Positions 1 to 9,529 of a DNA stretch of 64,000 nt are shown piece by piece. This stretch comes from an endosymbiont 'TC1' of Trimyema compressum (GTDB lineage: Bacteria > Bacillota > TC1). The notes below the pieces were generated by a model. The model was not told where the DNA came from, did no database searches, and saw only the letters and a list, made by a program, of their open reading frames with translations. Positions within the stretch are counted from its first letter, which is position 1. Each line of letters starts with the position of its first letter. The translations under genes were made by a program, and so were the position numbers. The stretch is from assembly GCF_001584725.1 (NCBI RefSeq), contig NZ_CP014606.1, positions 1,141,001-1,205,000 on the forward strand, written 5' to 3'.

Positions 1-909
1 GTTACTTCCGTAGCCTCCCCTTCAAAAACTTCTAAATTATAAATCCCTAAATTCTTTTTGTTCTCAAAACTTAAATCATAGGCCAGCTTATTTTTCTACA
101 CCGTAAACCATACCATCATAAGCTTTTTGCCATTTCAATAGCCATTGACCCAGTACCTGTACCAATATCCCAAATAATATCCTTTGGCTTAATTTGTAAT
201 TTTCCTAACGTAATTAGACGAATATTTTCTTTAGTTATAGCCACAGAATCTCTTTTAAAATCTTCATCATTAAAATTAATATCCTTATTAACATATTGGG
301 GATTTTCAATTAAAAGAACCGTTAAATCTGAAAAAATAAATTTTGACAAATCTTCTGCTGTTCCTGCAATAATTCTTTCATCTTCTAAAGATAAATTCTC
401 ACCAATTGTAACCATAACCTGTCCCAATCCAGCTTCAACTAATGATTGACAAATAGTATGTCCTTTGTGCTGTCCCCTTTTTAGAATAAAAGTACATGGT
501 GAATAACTTACAGCGCCTAAAATACTCTTATCTCTTCCATGTAAGCTCACTATTTTAATTGTTTCATAACTTAAGTTAGTCTTACTCATTAAATACTGAA
601 GGCAATTAATACCCACAACCTTCTCTACAATCATTACTTTAGAAAATTCTTTTTCAAGTCTTTTAGCTAAACTAAAAAACCTGTATCGCCTGAAAGTAAA
701 ACCCCAATATTTTCTTCAGGGGTCGCTTTTATTAAATCTACTAAATCACCTACTGAAACTATTTGGATATTGTTATTTAACTCACTTAAATTTTCTTTTA
801 AACGGGGAGTTCCATAAAGACAATTACATTCTTTAATTAAATGTTTTGCTTTAACTGTCAAATAATCTGGATTCCCCATGCCACAGCCAATTAAATATAG
901 TTTTTTCAT
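1..909 (-). pseudogene. cbiET: CbiET, precorrin-6Y methylase / decarboxylase fusion, frameshifted and running off the window
   Basis: Anaerobic cobalamin biosynthesis: the CbiE part methylates C5/C15 of the corrin ring and the CbiT part methylates and decarboxylates C12. The CbiE half is seen as GCGMGNPDYLT near the N-terminus and VLLSGDTGF, then after a break IVEKVVGINCLQYL. The CbiT half starts at ITKENIRLITLGKLQIKP and reaches the SAM motif WDIGTGTGSMAIEMA. Two breaks are visible: one near 665-680, where a run of six A on the plus strand appears one base short, and one near 90-110 after VYGVEK. The 3' end lies outside the window. It is last in the cobalamin operon, 9 bp after cbiX. The frameshifts could be assembly errors. 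Confidence 0.85.
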
Positions 910-917
910 TTCATAAC

Positions 918-1278
918 CTACATTACTTCCTTGACTCTATCTGTTAAAATATCTGCTAATCGTGAATCTTCACCAAGTGTATTACTCATAAAAACCTGCA
1001 CACCTTCATGGTTTTTTAGATATTCCCCAATAGCTTGGGGAATATCTTCTCTAATGTGAATCCCCTTAAATAAGAAATAGGGAACAACAGCTATTTCTGT
1101 AGCCCCTTTAGTAACTAAAGCATCTAATCCAGCTTCTAAATTCGAATCTGAAAACTCCATAAATGCAGTTTCAATCATAGCCTCTGGCAAATTTTTTTAC
1201 ACCTTCCGCTATAGTCAGTAAAGTATTATCTGTATCTTTGGCTCTACTGCCATGAGCAATAATTAAAATGCCCTTCAT
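918..1278 (-). pseudogene. cbiX: Sirohydrochlorin cobaltochelatase (CbiX type), one frameshift
   Basis: Inserts cobalt into sirohydrochlorin at the start of the anaerobic B12 pathway. The start MKGILIIAHGSRAKDTDN at 1278 carries the metal-binding HGSR motif of the family. The rest reads FMEFSDSNLEAGLDALV and VVPYFLFKGIHIREDIP, typical of short CbiX proteins of about 120 residues. Frame is lost near 1190-1200 in a run of seven T (plus strand) that appears one base too long. The gene follows hemL by 2 bp, so it is part of the same operon. Confidence 0.85.
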
Positions 1279-1280
1279 AA

Positions 1281-2600
1281 TTAAATTTCCTCCTTAATCT
1301 TTTCAAGAAACATTTCAATAACACCTATTGTATGTTCAATATCTTTTTCGCTATGACTATTATTAATAAAAATAGCTTCAAATGGCGACGGCGCAATATT
1401 AATTTTATAATCTAATAAAAATTTAAATAAATTTTTAAAAAGTACACTGTCACTTTTTCTACATAACTGTAATCACTTACTTCATTAAGTGGTTCTTTCA
1501 ATAAAAATAAACCTACTAAAGAACCCACCTGATTAACACAGATATTCATCTGATATCTTTCCCCTAGGCTTTTCAGCCCATTGCCTAACAATGTTCCTGA
1601 CAGATTTAAATTATCATAAATATGGGGATTTTCATTTAAAATATGCAGTTGCGCTAAGCCTGCAGTCATAGCAATAGGATTCCCCGAAAGAGTCCCTGCT
1701 TGATAAACGGAACCCAATGGCGCAATCCCCTTCATAATTTTCCTTTGAAGCACCGTAGGCACCAACAGGCATCCCGCCACCAATAATTTTTCCTAAAACC
1801 ACTATATCTGCAACTACATTGTAATAGGATTGAGCCCCTCCTTTTCCTAAACGAAAGCCAGTAATAACTTCATCAAAAATAAGCAATGCACCTTACTTAT
1901 TGCAAATAGACCTAAGATTTTCTAAAGAACCTACTTTAGGCAATACGACTCCCATGTTAGCGGCAACAGGCTCCACTATAATAGCTGCAATATCGTTTCT
2001 ATACTCTTCAAATAGGGCTCTTGCACTGTCAAAATCATTGTAGGTGCAATCCCCCCTCAAATGTATCCTTTGTAACAGCTTCTGGTACCCCAGAACTACT
2101 TGGTATACCTCCTGTTAAAAGACCTGAGCCTGCTTTTACAAGCATACTATCACAATGGCCATGATAACACAGCCTTTAAATTTAATTATTTTCTTTTTAC
2201 CAGTATACCCTCTAGCTAGTCTTAAACTTGACATAACCGCTTCAGTACCACTATTTACCATGCGAACCATTTCTATATTGGGCACCATTTCAATAATTAA
2301 TTAATTCAGACATTTCAACTTCAAGAGCTGTAGGAGCTCCAAAAGATAGTCCTTTTTTTAGTTGCAGACTAACAGCTTCCTAAACAATTTTATTACGATG
2401 ACCTAAAATCATGGGACCCCAACTTAAAACATAATCTAGATACTTTTCTCCATTAGCATCATAAATATAAGCCCCTTAGGCTTTTTCAATAAAAGTGGTT
2501 CTCTATCCATATTGGTAAAAGCTCTGACAGGACTATTAAAGCCACCTGGCATGACTTTCTGGCTTTCTATAAACAGTGCTTTATTTCTATTGTTAAGCAT
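1281..2600 (-). pseudogene. hemL: Glutamate-1-semialdehyde 2,1-aminomutase, multiply frameshifted
   Basis: Makes 5-aminolevulinate from glutamate-1-semialdehyde with PLP. The start MLNNRNKALFIESQKVMPGG continues into GGFNSPVRAF, as in the family. The PLP-lysine region [14 protein letters not shown] and [17 protein letters not shown] are clear. The C-terminal end reads IGVIEMFLEKIKEEI. The total span matches a 430-440 residue protein, but the frame changes at least four times (about 1460, 1740, 1890-2060, 2290-2480). The start codon overlaps the hemB stop (TAATG), so the two were translationally coupled. Confidence 0.85.
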
Positions 2601-3455
2601 TATCCAATATCTCCTTTTCTCACGGCTTCAGTCAACTCCTTACTATAATAAGAAATTAAAATATCAGCACCACTACGAAAAATATTCGTTGCTGTTTCAC
2701 GCATTAAGCTATATTCATCTACTAACCCTGCTGCAGCCCCAGCTTTTATTAAAGCATATTCTCCACTTACACTATAAGCAGCCACTGGAACATTTGTATT
2801 ATTTTTTACTTCTCGTATAACATCTAAATAGGAAAGAGCAGGCTTAACCATAACCATATCTGCACCTTCCTCTATATCCATTTGAACCTCCTTTAAAGCT
2901 TCCCGACTGTTGTGGTAATCCATTTGATAAGTTTTTCTATTACCAAAGGAAGGCATAGACTTAGCAGCCTCTCTAAAAGGACAATAAAAACCTGAATTGT
3001 ATTTTGCAGTATAAGCTAAAATTGGCAACTCTTTAAAACCATGTTTATCTAAGTCAGCTCGGAGTACTTTAATACGACCATCCATCATATCCGAATGGCG
3101 CAACTATATCCGCTCCCGCTTGAGCATGAGAAAGAGCTACTCTAGATAACACCTCTAAAGTAGCATCATTATCAACATTTTGATTTTTGGATAATACCAC
3201 AATGACCATGATCTGTATATTCACACAAGCAAACATCTGAAATTAAATTAACTGAATCTCCATAAAACCCTTTTATTGTTCTTAAAGTATTTTGAATTAT
3301 GCCATCTTCTTTATATGCCTCTGTTCCTATGCTGTCTTTTTTTAGGGGAATTCCAAATAACATAAATGATGAAACCCCAACCTTTAGGCTTTCATCTATA
3401 ATTTTTCCAACAGTATCATAGCTGTAGTAAAATTGATTCTCCAATGAAGGTATCG
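2600..3455 (-). pseudogene. hemB: Porphobilinogen synthase, N-terminus lost in a fusion with cbiO, plus a frameshift
   Basis: Condenses two 5-aminolevulinates to porphobilinogen. Visible parts are [31 protein letters not shown] (metal/active-site Cys region), [11 protein letters not shown], the active-site stretch MVMVKPALSYLDVI, and the C-terminus GADILISYYSKELTEAV. The two pieces are separated by a frameshift near 3105-3175. About 60 N-terminal residues are missing: homology begins at IPSLENQFYYSYDTVG directly abutting cbiO sequence, in a different frame and without its own start. See the findings on the cbiO/hemB junction. Confidence 0.85.
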
Positions 3456-3809
3456 GGCCATTTTTACTTCCTCTTCATCTAGTCCTAAATTCATAGCTCC
3501 AAAAGAAATATCTTTCCTCACACTGGCTGAAAAAAGTTGATCATCGGGATCCTGAAAAACAATACCTATGTTTCTTCTCAAATCTTTAATGGCTTTTTTA
3601 CTGTAGTTCATAGGCAGTCCATTTAGAAAAACCTCTCCAGAGTCAGGTCTTAAAATACCATTAAGATTAAGAAATAAAGTTGATTTCCCAGCCCCATTAC
3701 TACCTAATAAGCAAGTAATCTCTCCTTCATTTACTTTAATATTTACATTATCTAAGGCTTTTTCTTCACCATATGTATAATTTAAGTCATGCGCTTCTAA
3801 AACCACCAT
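3396..3809 (-). pseudogene. cbiO: Cobalt ECF transporter ATPase CbiO, truncated after the Q-loop
   Basis: Energises cobalt uptake with CbiMNQ. The start MVVLEAHDLNYTYGEEKAL is followed by Walker A GSNGAGKST and the Q-loop segment GIVFQDPDDQLFSASV. Homology stops after GLDEEEVKMA; the next codons are out-of-frame hemB sequence ending in a stop. The signature motif, Walker B and H-loop are therefore absent and the product could not hydrolyse ATP. The start overlaps the end of cbiQ by about 22 bp, normal for this operon. A deletion is more likely than a frameshift, because no cbiO remainder is found downstream. Confidence 0.85.
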
Positions 3810-4606
3810 AATAATATTCCTTCTCTACTAAGCCAACGCTAATGATTATAATAACCCAGAAAATATAATAAATATAAGACTGACCACTACTTTCATATTC
3901 ACCTACTAATAAAACCATATTACCTGTATAGCCTCTAGACTCTAGAGCATTAAAATCCTATCTGAGCGCTTAAATCCTCTTAGAAATAACATACTCCCTA
4001 AAGTACCTAAAGATTTTATACTATTTCTAAAAGTGTTATAGCCCATTCTTGAAGCTTGAGCCACATAAATTTTTTGGGATTCACTATAAACAATAAAAAT
4101 AAAACGATATATTAATTCCATTAAAATTCCATTAACTCAATAACAATAGAAGAAATTCTCCATTTTTTTAATACGAATAAGATATCTTTTAACGGAGTCG
4201 TCAATGCTAAAAAATATATAGCACTTAAAGCAGCTAAAGATTTTAAGATTAAATTTAAACCAGATAACAAAGAATCTACTGTGAAACCATATACATTACC
4301 ACCAATAACACCACCTACTAAATAAGGTGAACCAAAAGGAATTTGAGTAAACATAATGGTTAATGTACCAATCAGCAAAAAAGTCATTGGAATGAGGAAA
4401 AGAGGGAAATAAATTTTCCCCTTCATCCCACCTTTAAATAAGGTTATGTAAATCATAGTCGCCAAGGTTAGAAGGCTAACTATGAAAGAAGAAAACCCAA
4501 TAGCTAATACTAAGAATACAAGACAAATACAAACCTTCAACTGAGGGTTAACTCTTAACATTTTAGATTCATAGGCGTATTTATCTATTCCTAACATTTT
4601 AATCAC
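3787..4606 (-). pseudogene. cbiQ: Cobalt ECF transporter T component CbiQ, broken by an 11-bp tandem duplication
   Basis: Membrane T component of the cobalt ECF transporter. The start MIKMLGIDKYAYESKMLRVN is typical, and hydrophobic helices follow. The frame is lost at 4114-4135, where the 11-mer AATTCCATTAA occurs twice in tandem. Restoring one copy gives IELMELIYRFIFIVYSE and then the family motifs YVAQASRMGYNTF, LFLRGFKRSD and ALESRGYTG. A second single-base break lies near 3955. The end overlaps the cbiO start. Length of about 270 residues fits CbiQ. Confidence 0.85.
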
Positions 4607-4896
4607 TCAACATCCTTTTCTTTTTTATGTCGACCCACCATATTGCCAATTATATAGCCAATTACACCAGCGCCAATTGCTGCCTGTAAGGCAAATAATA
4701 GAGATTCTATTTCTCCACTAGCAGGTTCAATAATTGGCTCAAACCAAACTTCATAATCTGGATTGACTTCAATTATAGCTTCTTCAGCTAAACCATCAGC
4801 TCCTTCAAAAGCACTATTATTTAAAACTAATAAAGGCACTAAACATATTAAAATTGTTGTCAAAATTAGCAAAGTATTTTTTAACCATAATTTCAT
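4603..4896 (-). CDS. cbiN: Cobalt transport protein CbiN, intact
   Basis: Small two-helix partner of CbiM in cobalt uptake. The 97-residue product has an N-terminal helix (LLILTTILICLVPLLVL), an extracytoplasmic segment with GADGLAEEAI and DYEVWFEPIIEPASGEIESL, a C-terminal helix with ALQAAIGAGVIGYIIG, and a lysine-rich tail. These are the hallmarks of CbiN. The stop overlaps the cbiQ ATG by 4 bp, and cbiM ends 4 bp upstream, so it is tightly coupled in the riboswitch-controlled operon. Confidence 0.93.
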   Translation of the reverse strand: MKLWLKNTLLILTTILICLVPLLVLNNSAFEGADGLAEEAIIEVNPDYEVWFEPIIEPASGEIESLLFALQAAIGAGVIGYIIGNMVGRHKKEKDVE

Positions 4897-4900
4897 TTTT

Positions 4901-5653
4901 CTACTCCTGCACTAAGCCTAATGCTTTTAATTCTTTATTGCTATATTTTGCCAATAAATTAAAAATCACTACTGTTAAAAGGCCTTCACAAACTGCAATA
5001 GGTATTTGCGTTAAAGCAAAAATCCCCATAAATTTTCCTAATGAAAATAAAAAACCAGCTGTTGGATCTGGAAAAGCTAGCGCCAATTGCAATGACGTTA
5101 CTACATAAGTAGCCAAATCACCAGCAAAAGCAGCGAAGAATACACCTATACCTATAAACCCGCCACCGAGCTTCCTCACAAGCTTATAGACACCGTAAGC
5201 AACAAATGGTCCTACTATAGCCATGGAAAAAACATTAGCACCTAAAGTTGTCAAACCACCATGAACTAATAAAAAGGCTTGAAATAAAAGGACAATAGTG
5301 CCTAAAATAGACATAGCTGATGGTCCAAATATGACAGATCCTACACCTACTCCTGTTGGATGAGAGCAACTACCTGTAACTGAAGGAAGCTTTAATGCTG
5401 ATAAAACAAACATAAATGCTCCTGATATTGCCAATAATGTAATATTCTTCCTGTTTTCTTGCAAAGAACGCTTAATAGAAAAATCCTGCTACAATAAATG
5501 GAATACATAAGGCAAACCAACTAATACACCATACAGGTGAAAGATAGCCTTCCATAATATGCATTGCTGACACATTACTCCCTGGTAAAAATAAAAATAA
5601 TGCTAGGGTAATTGATAAAAATATACAAATTCTTTCTGATAGTGTTTTTTCAT
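4901..5653 (-). pseudogene. cbiM: Cobalt ECF transporter substrate component CbiM, two frameshifts
   Basis: Cobalt-binding S component. The ATG at 5653 follows AAGGAGGATAAA. A signal-peptide-like lead ending FLPGSNVSA precedes MHIMEGYLSPVW, whose His residues bind Co(II). The large part from [16 protein letters not shown] onward is open and carries [12 protein letters not shown] and [14 protein letters not shown]. Breaks sit right after the start (an A run apparently one base short, 5645-5651) and near 5478. It is the first gene of the B12-riboswitch operon. With correction the protein is about 250 residues, the usual CbiM length with signal peptide. Confidence 0.88.
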
Positions 5654-5679
5654 TTTATCCTCCTTAAATTAGCTAAATA

Positions 5680-5713
5680 AAAAACCTCTTTTCAAATGAA
5701 AAGAGGTTTTTGC
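5680..5713 (-). terminator. Rho-independent terminator, expression platform of the B12 riboswitch
   Basis: A perfect hairpin with arms AACCTCTTTTC and GAAAAGAGGTT, followed on the minus strand by a run of T. It lies in the leader between the riboswitch aptamer and the cbiM start, so it is the likely attenuation terminator. Confidence 0.8.
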
Positions 5714-5799
5714 TTAAGTGACATTGTGTAAATTGTATACTTTATACCCTTAAAAAATTACACTTCACTGCAACAATACCTCCTTCCTAAATATTATTT

Positions 5800-5950
5800 T
5801 ATTGCATAATCTTCAGTATGTCTTCTGGCTTACATATCATCTTTCATCTACCTTCCCATTCCAAATAGAACAGTGGTTTTATTAGACTTCATCAATGCTT
5901 ACAGCAGCGGAGGCTGAAACGGGTTCACACCGTTTTCCCTTAAACTGAAA
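5800..5950 (-). promoter_or_regulatory. Cobalamin (AdoCbl) riboswitch aptamer
   Basis: On the minus strand the leader carries the conserved elements of the B12 riboswitch in order: GGGAAAACGGTGTGAACCCG, then AGCCTCCGCTGCTGTAA, then CCACTG, GGAATGGGAAGG, GATGA and the closing TAAGCCAGAAGAC. It is followed by a terminator hairpin and cbiM. Known for the family: binding of adenosylcobalamin turns off downstream cobalt transport and cobalamin genes. This supports operon-wide control of the genes at 1-5653. Confidence 0.92.
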
Positions 5951-6040
5951 ATTTTACTATTCAATTTTTATTTAATCTCATTATAGTTTATCTAACTATC
6001 TATTACAATAGATGTAAAAATATTTGTAATATGTTCTAAA

Positions 6041-7375
6041 CTATTGAATTATTTTTGCTAAATCTTTTACAATACTCTCTATTTCTTCTAAGTTTTCACC
6101 TTCGGCCATAATGCGAATGAGAGATTCTGTACCAGATGGTCTTACTAAAATACGACTCCTATTCTCAAGTGTTTTACCAGCTTCCTCTATTGCTTTTTTA
6201 AAGGCTACATTATTTAAGGCTTCCTCTTTATTAGCTACTTTAACATTTCTCAGTGTTTGAGGATAGATTTTCATTTGGTCCGCCAATGTTGATAGTTTTT
6301 GCTTTTTCTCTTTCATGACTTTCATTAACATTAAAGCAGTTAATAAGCCATCACCAGTTGTATTGTATTCTTTAAAAATAATATGGCCGGATTGTTCGCC
6401 GCCAAGGATTGCATCTCTTTTAACCATTTCCTCTAGTACATAGCGATCCCCAACGCCTGTGGCTGAGTAATCAATATCTCTTTCTTCACAAAACTTACGC
6501 AATCCTAAATTACTCATAACTGTACCAACAAGGAGATTATTTTTAAGTTCGCCTTTTTCCTTTAAGTAGCCAGCGCAAATTGCCATAATTTGATCTCCGT
6601 CTACTACTCTACCTAGCTCATCAACAGCAAGCATTCGATCAGCATCACCATCATGGGCAATTCCAATATCCGCTTTACATTGAATAACACGATCTCTTAA
6701 GTTTTCCATATGGGTAGAGCCACAGTCCTCATTAATATTTATGCCATTAGGTTCATCAGAAATAGAAATGAGAGAAGCAGGTTCTAATGATCTTAAAATA
6801 TTAGGCATTACATTTGATGCAGCTCCATTAGCATTGTCTACAACTATATTCAGTCCCTCTAAAGTATCATTGAATATTTTTTTTAAATAAGCTTCGTAAA
6901 TACCTTTGCCTTTATGTAAATAAATAAGATGACCTACATCTTTACCAGTTGGTCTTGGCATAATATCTTCTTCATCATTTAATAAATAAGATTCAATTTC
7001 TGCTTCAATTTCATCTGATAACTTAAATCCATATTGATTAAAAAATTTAATTCCATTATCCTGCATCGGATTATGACTGGCAGAAATCACAGCACCTGCT
7101 TGAGCTTTCAAATGTCGTGTTAAATAAGCAATTCCTGGTGTTGGTAATACACCTAGATGATAAACACTTACACCACGAGAACAAATTCCTGCTGCCAAAG
7201 CTGACTCTAACATGTCACCAGAAATACGAGTGTCTTTTCCAATTGTAATTACAGGATCTTCATAATCACTTGCTAATACGTGTGCAACTGCACGACCAAG
7301 TTTAAAAGCCATTTCAGGTGTTAAATCTTTATTGGCAATCCCTCTAATTCCATCTGTTCCAAAAAATTTTCCCAT
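6041..7375 (-). CDS. glmM: Phosphoglucosamine mutase GlmM, intact
   Basis: Converts glucosamine-6-phosphate to glucosamine-1-phosphate for peptidoglycan precursor synthesis. All four hallmark loops are present in a 444-residue protein: FFGTDGIRG at the start, the catalytic phosphoserine loop ISASHNPMQDNG (about residue 100), the metal loop HDGDADR (about 240), the sugar loop GEQSGH (about 325), and the phosphate loop RPSGTES near the C-terminus. Length equals the family norm. An essential gene, it is one of the few long genes here without lesions. RBS AAGGAGTG lies upstream. Confidence 0.97.
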   Translation of the reverse strand: MGKFFGTDGIRGIANKDLTPEMAFKLGRAVAHVLASDYEDPVITIGKDTRISGDMLESALAAGICSRGVSVYHLGVLPTPGIAYLTRHLKAQAGAVISASHNPMQDNGIKFFNQYGFKLSDEIEAEIESYLLNDEEDIMPRPTGKDVGHLIYLHKGKGIYEAYLKKIFNDTLEGLNIVVDNANGAASNVMPNILRSLEPASLISISDEPNGININEDCGSTHMENLRDRVIQCKADIGIAHDGDADRMLAVDELGRVVDGDQIMAICAGYLKEKGELKNNLLVGTVMSNLGLRKFCEERDIDYSATGVGDRYVLEEMVKRDAILGGEQSGHIIFKEYNTTGDGLLTALMLMKVMKEKKQKLSTLADQMKIYPQTLRNVKVANKEEALNNVAFKKAIEEAGKTLENRSRILVRPSGTESLIRIMAEGENLEEIESIVKDLAKIIQ

Positions 7376-7480
7376 TCATATCACTCCTTTATTTTTAAAA
7401 GTTACTATGCGTAATTCTTCATACTTTATCTAAATATATATAAACTATTATACATGAATTCAGCTTCTTTTTCATCTGAA

Positions 7481-7514
7481 AAATATGGAAAGAATTAATT
7501 CTTTCCATATTATA
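7481..7514 (-). terminator. Palindromic terminator-like hairpin
   Basis: Perfect inverted repeat AATATGGAAAGAATT / AATTCTTTCCATATT between the glmM start and the end of the small membrane gene at 7566. It most likely ends the minus-strand transcript coming from 7566-9467. Confidence 0.6.
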
Positions 7515-7565
7515 TCTTATTCTATTTACATAAATAAGCCCATCATTTTCAAGTGATTATATTTA

Positions 7566-7970
7566 TCAACCCTTGTTAAAAACATTTCCCACTGATTCTA
7601 ATAGAGAAACAAAAAATTCTGTGCCTACCAGTGTAAAGAAAAATGTAAATGCTTGTATAAAAAAGAACTTTCGCAAATACCTGAATGACTTATCTTGATT
7701 ATCAACAGACTCCTTAACTCCATTGCCATTTTCCATAGCAACAACAGCTATTTTACAATCAATTAATGCTGAATAGGATAAATACCAACTAATCACAAAA
7801 ATTATTAACAGCACAATAATTAATAAATAGGGAGAAACAGCATAAGGAGAATTAATTGGCAGTTGTCGCTCTAAAAAGAAAGCTTCTTGGCTTCTCATAT
7901 AAGTAAAAGCTACATTAGAAAATATAACAAGAACCATAATCAATGGTGTTTTCTTAATAATCTTTAGCAT
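7566..7970 (-). CDS. Small membrane protein of unknown function
   Basis: Not recognised. A 134-residue protein with a hydrophobic segment near residues 9-25, a second (YLLIIVLLIIFVISWYL) at about 47-68, and a third (FFFIQAFTFFFTLVGTEFF) near 105-125. It starts 5 bp after the stop of another small membrane gene and shares its orientation with the LacI-type regulator upstream, so the three may form one transcript ended by the palindrome at 7481. No catalytic motif is visible. Confidence 0.6.
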   Translation of the reverse strand: MLKIIKKTPLIMVLVIFSNVAFTYMRSQEAFFLERQLPINSPYAVSPYLLIIVLLIIFVISWYLSYSALIDCKIAVVAMENGNGVKESVDNQDKSFRYLRKFFFIQAFTFFFTLVGTEFFVSLLESVGNVFNKG

Positions 7971-7975
7971 TCATT

Positions 7976-8402
7976 CTATAGACCTCCTAACTGTATGGCT
8001 ATTCCACGTAGTAAATAAACCACACTAGAAAGGAAAGCAAATAATAAGAAAATATTCATTACGCGATTACTCCATATATTTTGTTCTACTGAAAAAATCC
8101 CAGAATATAATTTAGTTGCCTTATTTAATTGATAGCCCATAAATAGTATTAATATGCCTGCAACAATTGCTATTAATCCAATTAGAAAAAATACGGAGCT
8201 AAATACGGCATTGAAAAAAATTTCAATAGTGGATTATTTAAAAAATCCTTCCATACAGCTGGCAATGATTCAACTGGTAAAATATCTGGATTAGTCAAAA
8301 TATAAAATCCTAATGTTCCAAAACCATAAAGAAGGCTCCCGCCTCCGAATAAAAGCTGAAAAAGCCTAAAAAGCCTATACCTCTGTCCATACTCTGCACC
8401 AT
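7976..8402 (-). pseudogene. Small membrane protein of unknown function, frameshifted near its start
   Basis: A hydrophobic reading frame runs from about 8355 to 7976 (FGFYILTNPDILPVESLPAV, FFLIGLIAIVAGILILFMGY, NIFLLFAFLSSVVYLLRG), with three predicted helices. An ATG at 8402 gives MVQSMDRGIGFLGFF in another frame, so one frameshift near 8345-8360 is inferred. It begins 12 bp after the LacI-type gene. No family is recognised. Confidence 0.5.
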
Positions 8403-8414
8403 TCTCCTACAACT

Positions 8415-9467
8415 TTATTTTCGTTTTCCTTTATTTGTTCCTGTAGTCTCTCTCACAACTAATTCTGCTTTGAGGGTCATTCTCTTAGGTGGTATTTTAC
8501 TACCTCTCTCAAATTTATCCATAATAGCTTCAGCTGCCAACGCACCTATTTGGTATCCTGGATAATTAATTGTTGTGACCGCTGGATAAATATGCTCTGT
8601 TTCTGGGAACCCATCATAGCCTACTATTGACATATTTTCACCAATTGTATAACCTGCTCTAATAGCACTGGATACAGCACCTAACGCAATTAAGTCAGAG
8701 CTACAGACTACAGCCGTAAAATCATCGCCTCTTTCCAAAAGCTGATTAAATCCTTCCGCACCACCAGTAATAGTAAAGCTTGTGTTAATAAAATAATTAT
8801 CCATAACTGGTAATTTTTTCTTTTCCAATGCAAAGCGAAAAGCATCTGTTCTTAACTGAGAATTATAGCTATAGGGAAGTCCTGAAATATGAGCAATTTT
8901 ACGATGATCTAAAGCATATAAATGATCAACTATTTGATCCATAGCATCATAATCATCAATTTCAAACTTATCAACTGTATTGGTTTTTTCTGCACGTTCA
9001 ACTATAGCAACAGGCATTCGTCTTGCTAATTGTGAAAAATCTAATAAAGAACCACACTGAGCAACAAAAATTGCCCCTTCTACTAATTTATCCGATAAAC
9101 TTAAAAAAGTCTTCTTTTCCACTTCTGGATTTTCATTAGAATTAAATAAAATCATATCTATTTTATTTGCATATAATGTTTCAAAAATCCCTCTAATTAC
9201 TTCCGCCAGTGCAGAGTTAACAATATTAGGTACCACAACCGCAACTTTATATAGCTGCTTTTTCCCTAGGGAACGAGCAGCTGGATTAGGCACATAATTT
9301 AATTCTGCAATCACCTCTAATATTCTTTGTTTTTTGTCTTCTTTAACTACTTCCTGGTTGTTTAATACTCTAGAGACTGTCGCAACAGAAACTCCTGCTC
9401 GTTTTGCAACTTCTTTAATCGTAGCTTTTCTTCTTTGGCTGTCTTTAATATTCATTTTGCAACCCAT
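8415..9467 (-). CDS. LacI-family transcriptional regulator (CcpA-like architecture)
   Basis: A 350-residue repressor. The N-terminal helix-turn-helix has IKEVAKRAGVSVATVSRVLN, followed by the hinge helix VPNPAARSLGKK and a periplasmic-binding-like sensor domain (VAVVVPNIVNSALAEV, VVCSSDLIALGAVSSA, SIVGYDGFPETEHIYPAVTT). Intact. An alternative start four codons in (MNIKDSQ, at 9455) fits the family better. It stands between an FtsX-type permease and two membrane genes; the sensed ligand cannot be told from sequence. It could be CcpA itself, but the nearby genes do not decide that. Confidence 0.85.
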   Translation of the reverse strand: MGCKMNIKDSQRRKATIKEVAKRAGVSVATVSRVLNNQEVVKEDKKQRILEVIAELNYVPNPAARSLGKKQLYKVAVVVPNIVNSALAEVIRGIFETLYANKIDMILFNSNENPEVEKKTFLSLSDKLVEGAIFVAQCGSLLDFSQLARRMPVAIVERAEKTNTVDKFEIDDYDAMDQIVDHLYALDHRKIAHISGLPYSYNSQLRTDAFRFALEKKKLPVMDNYFINTSFTITGGAEGFNQLLERGDDFTAVVCSSDLIALGAVSSAIRAGYTIGENMSIVGYDGFPETEHIYPAVTTINYPGYQIGALAAEAIMDKFERGSKIPPKRMTLKAELVVRETTGTNKGKRK

Positions 9468-9529
9468 CCAATCTTATATTATTCTCTATATTGCAATTTT
9501 CAGCAATGTCATTTCCATTTGCAGAATTC

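Noticed and set aside
2512..2820. Open frame of 102 codons on the plus strand, Leu/Tyr-rich
   Set aside because: Antisense to hemL and hemB; composition is typical of a shadow frame.
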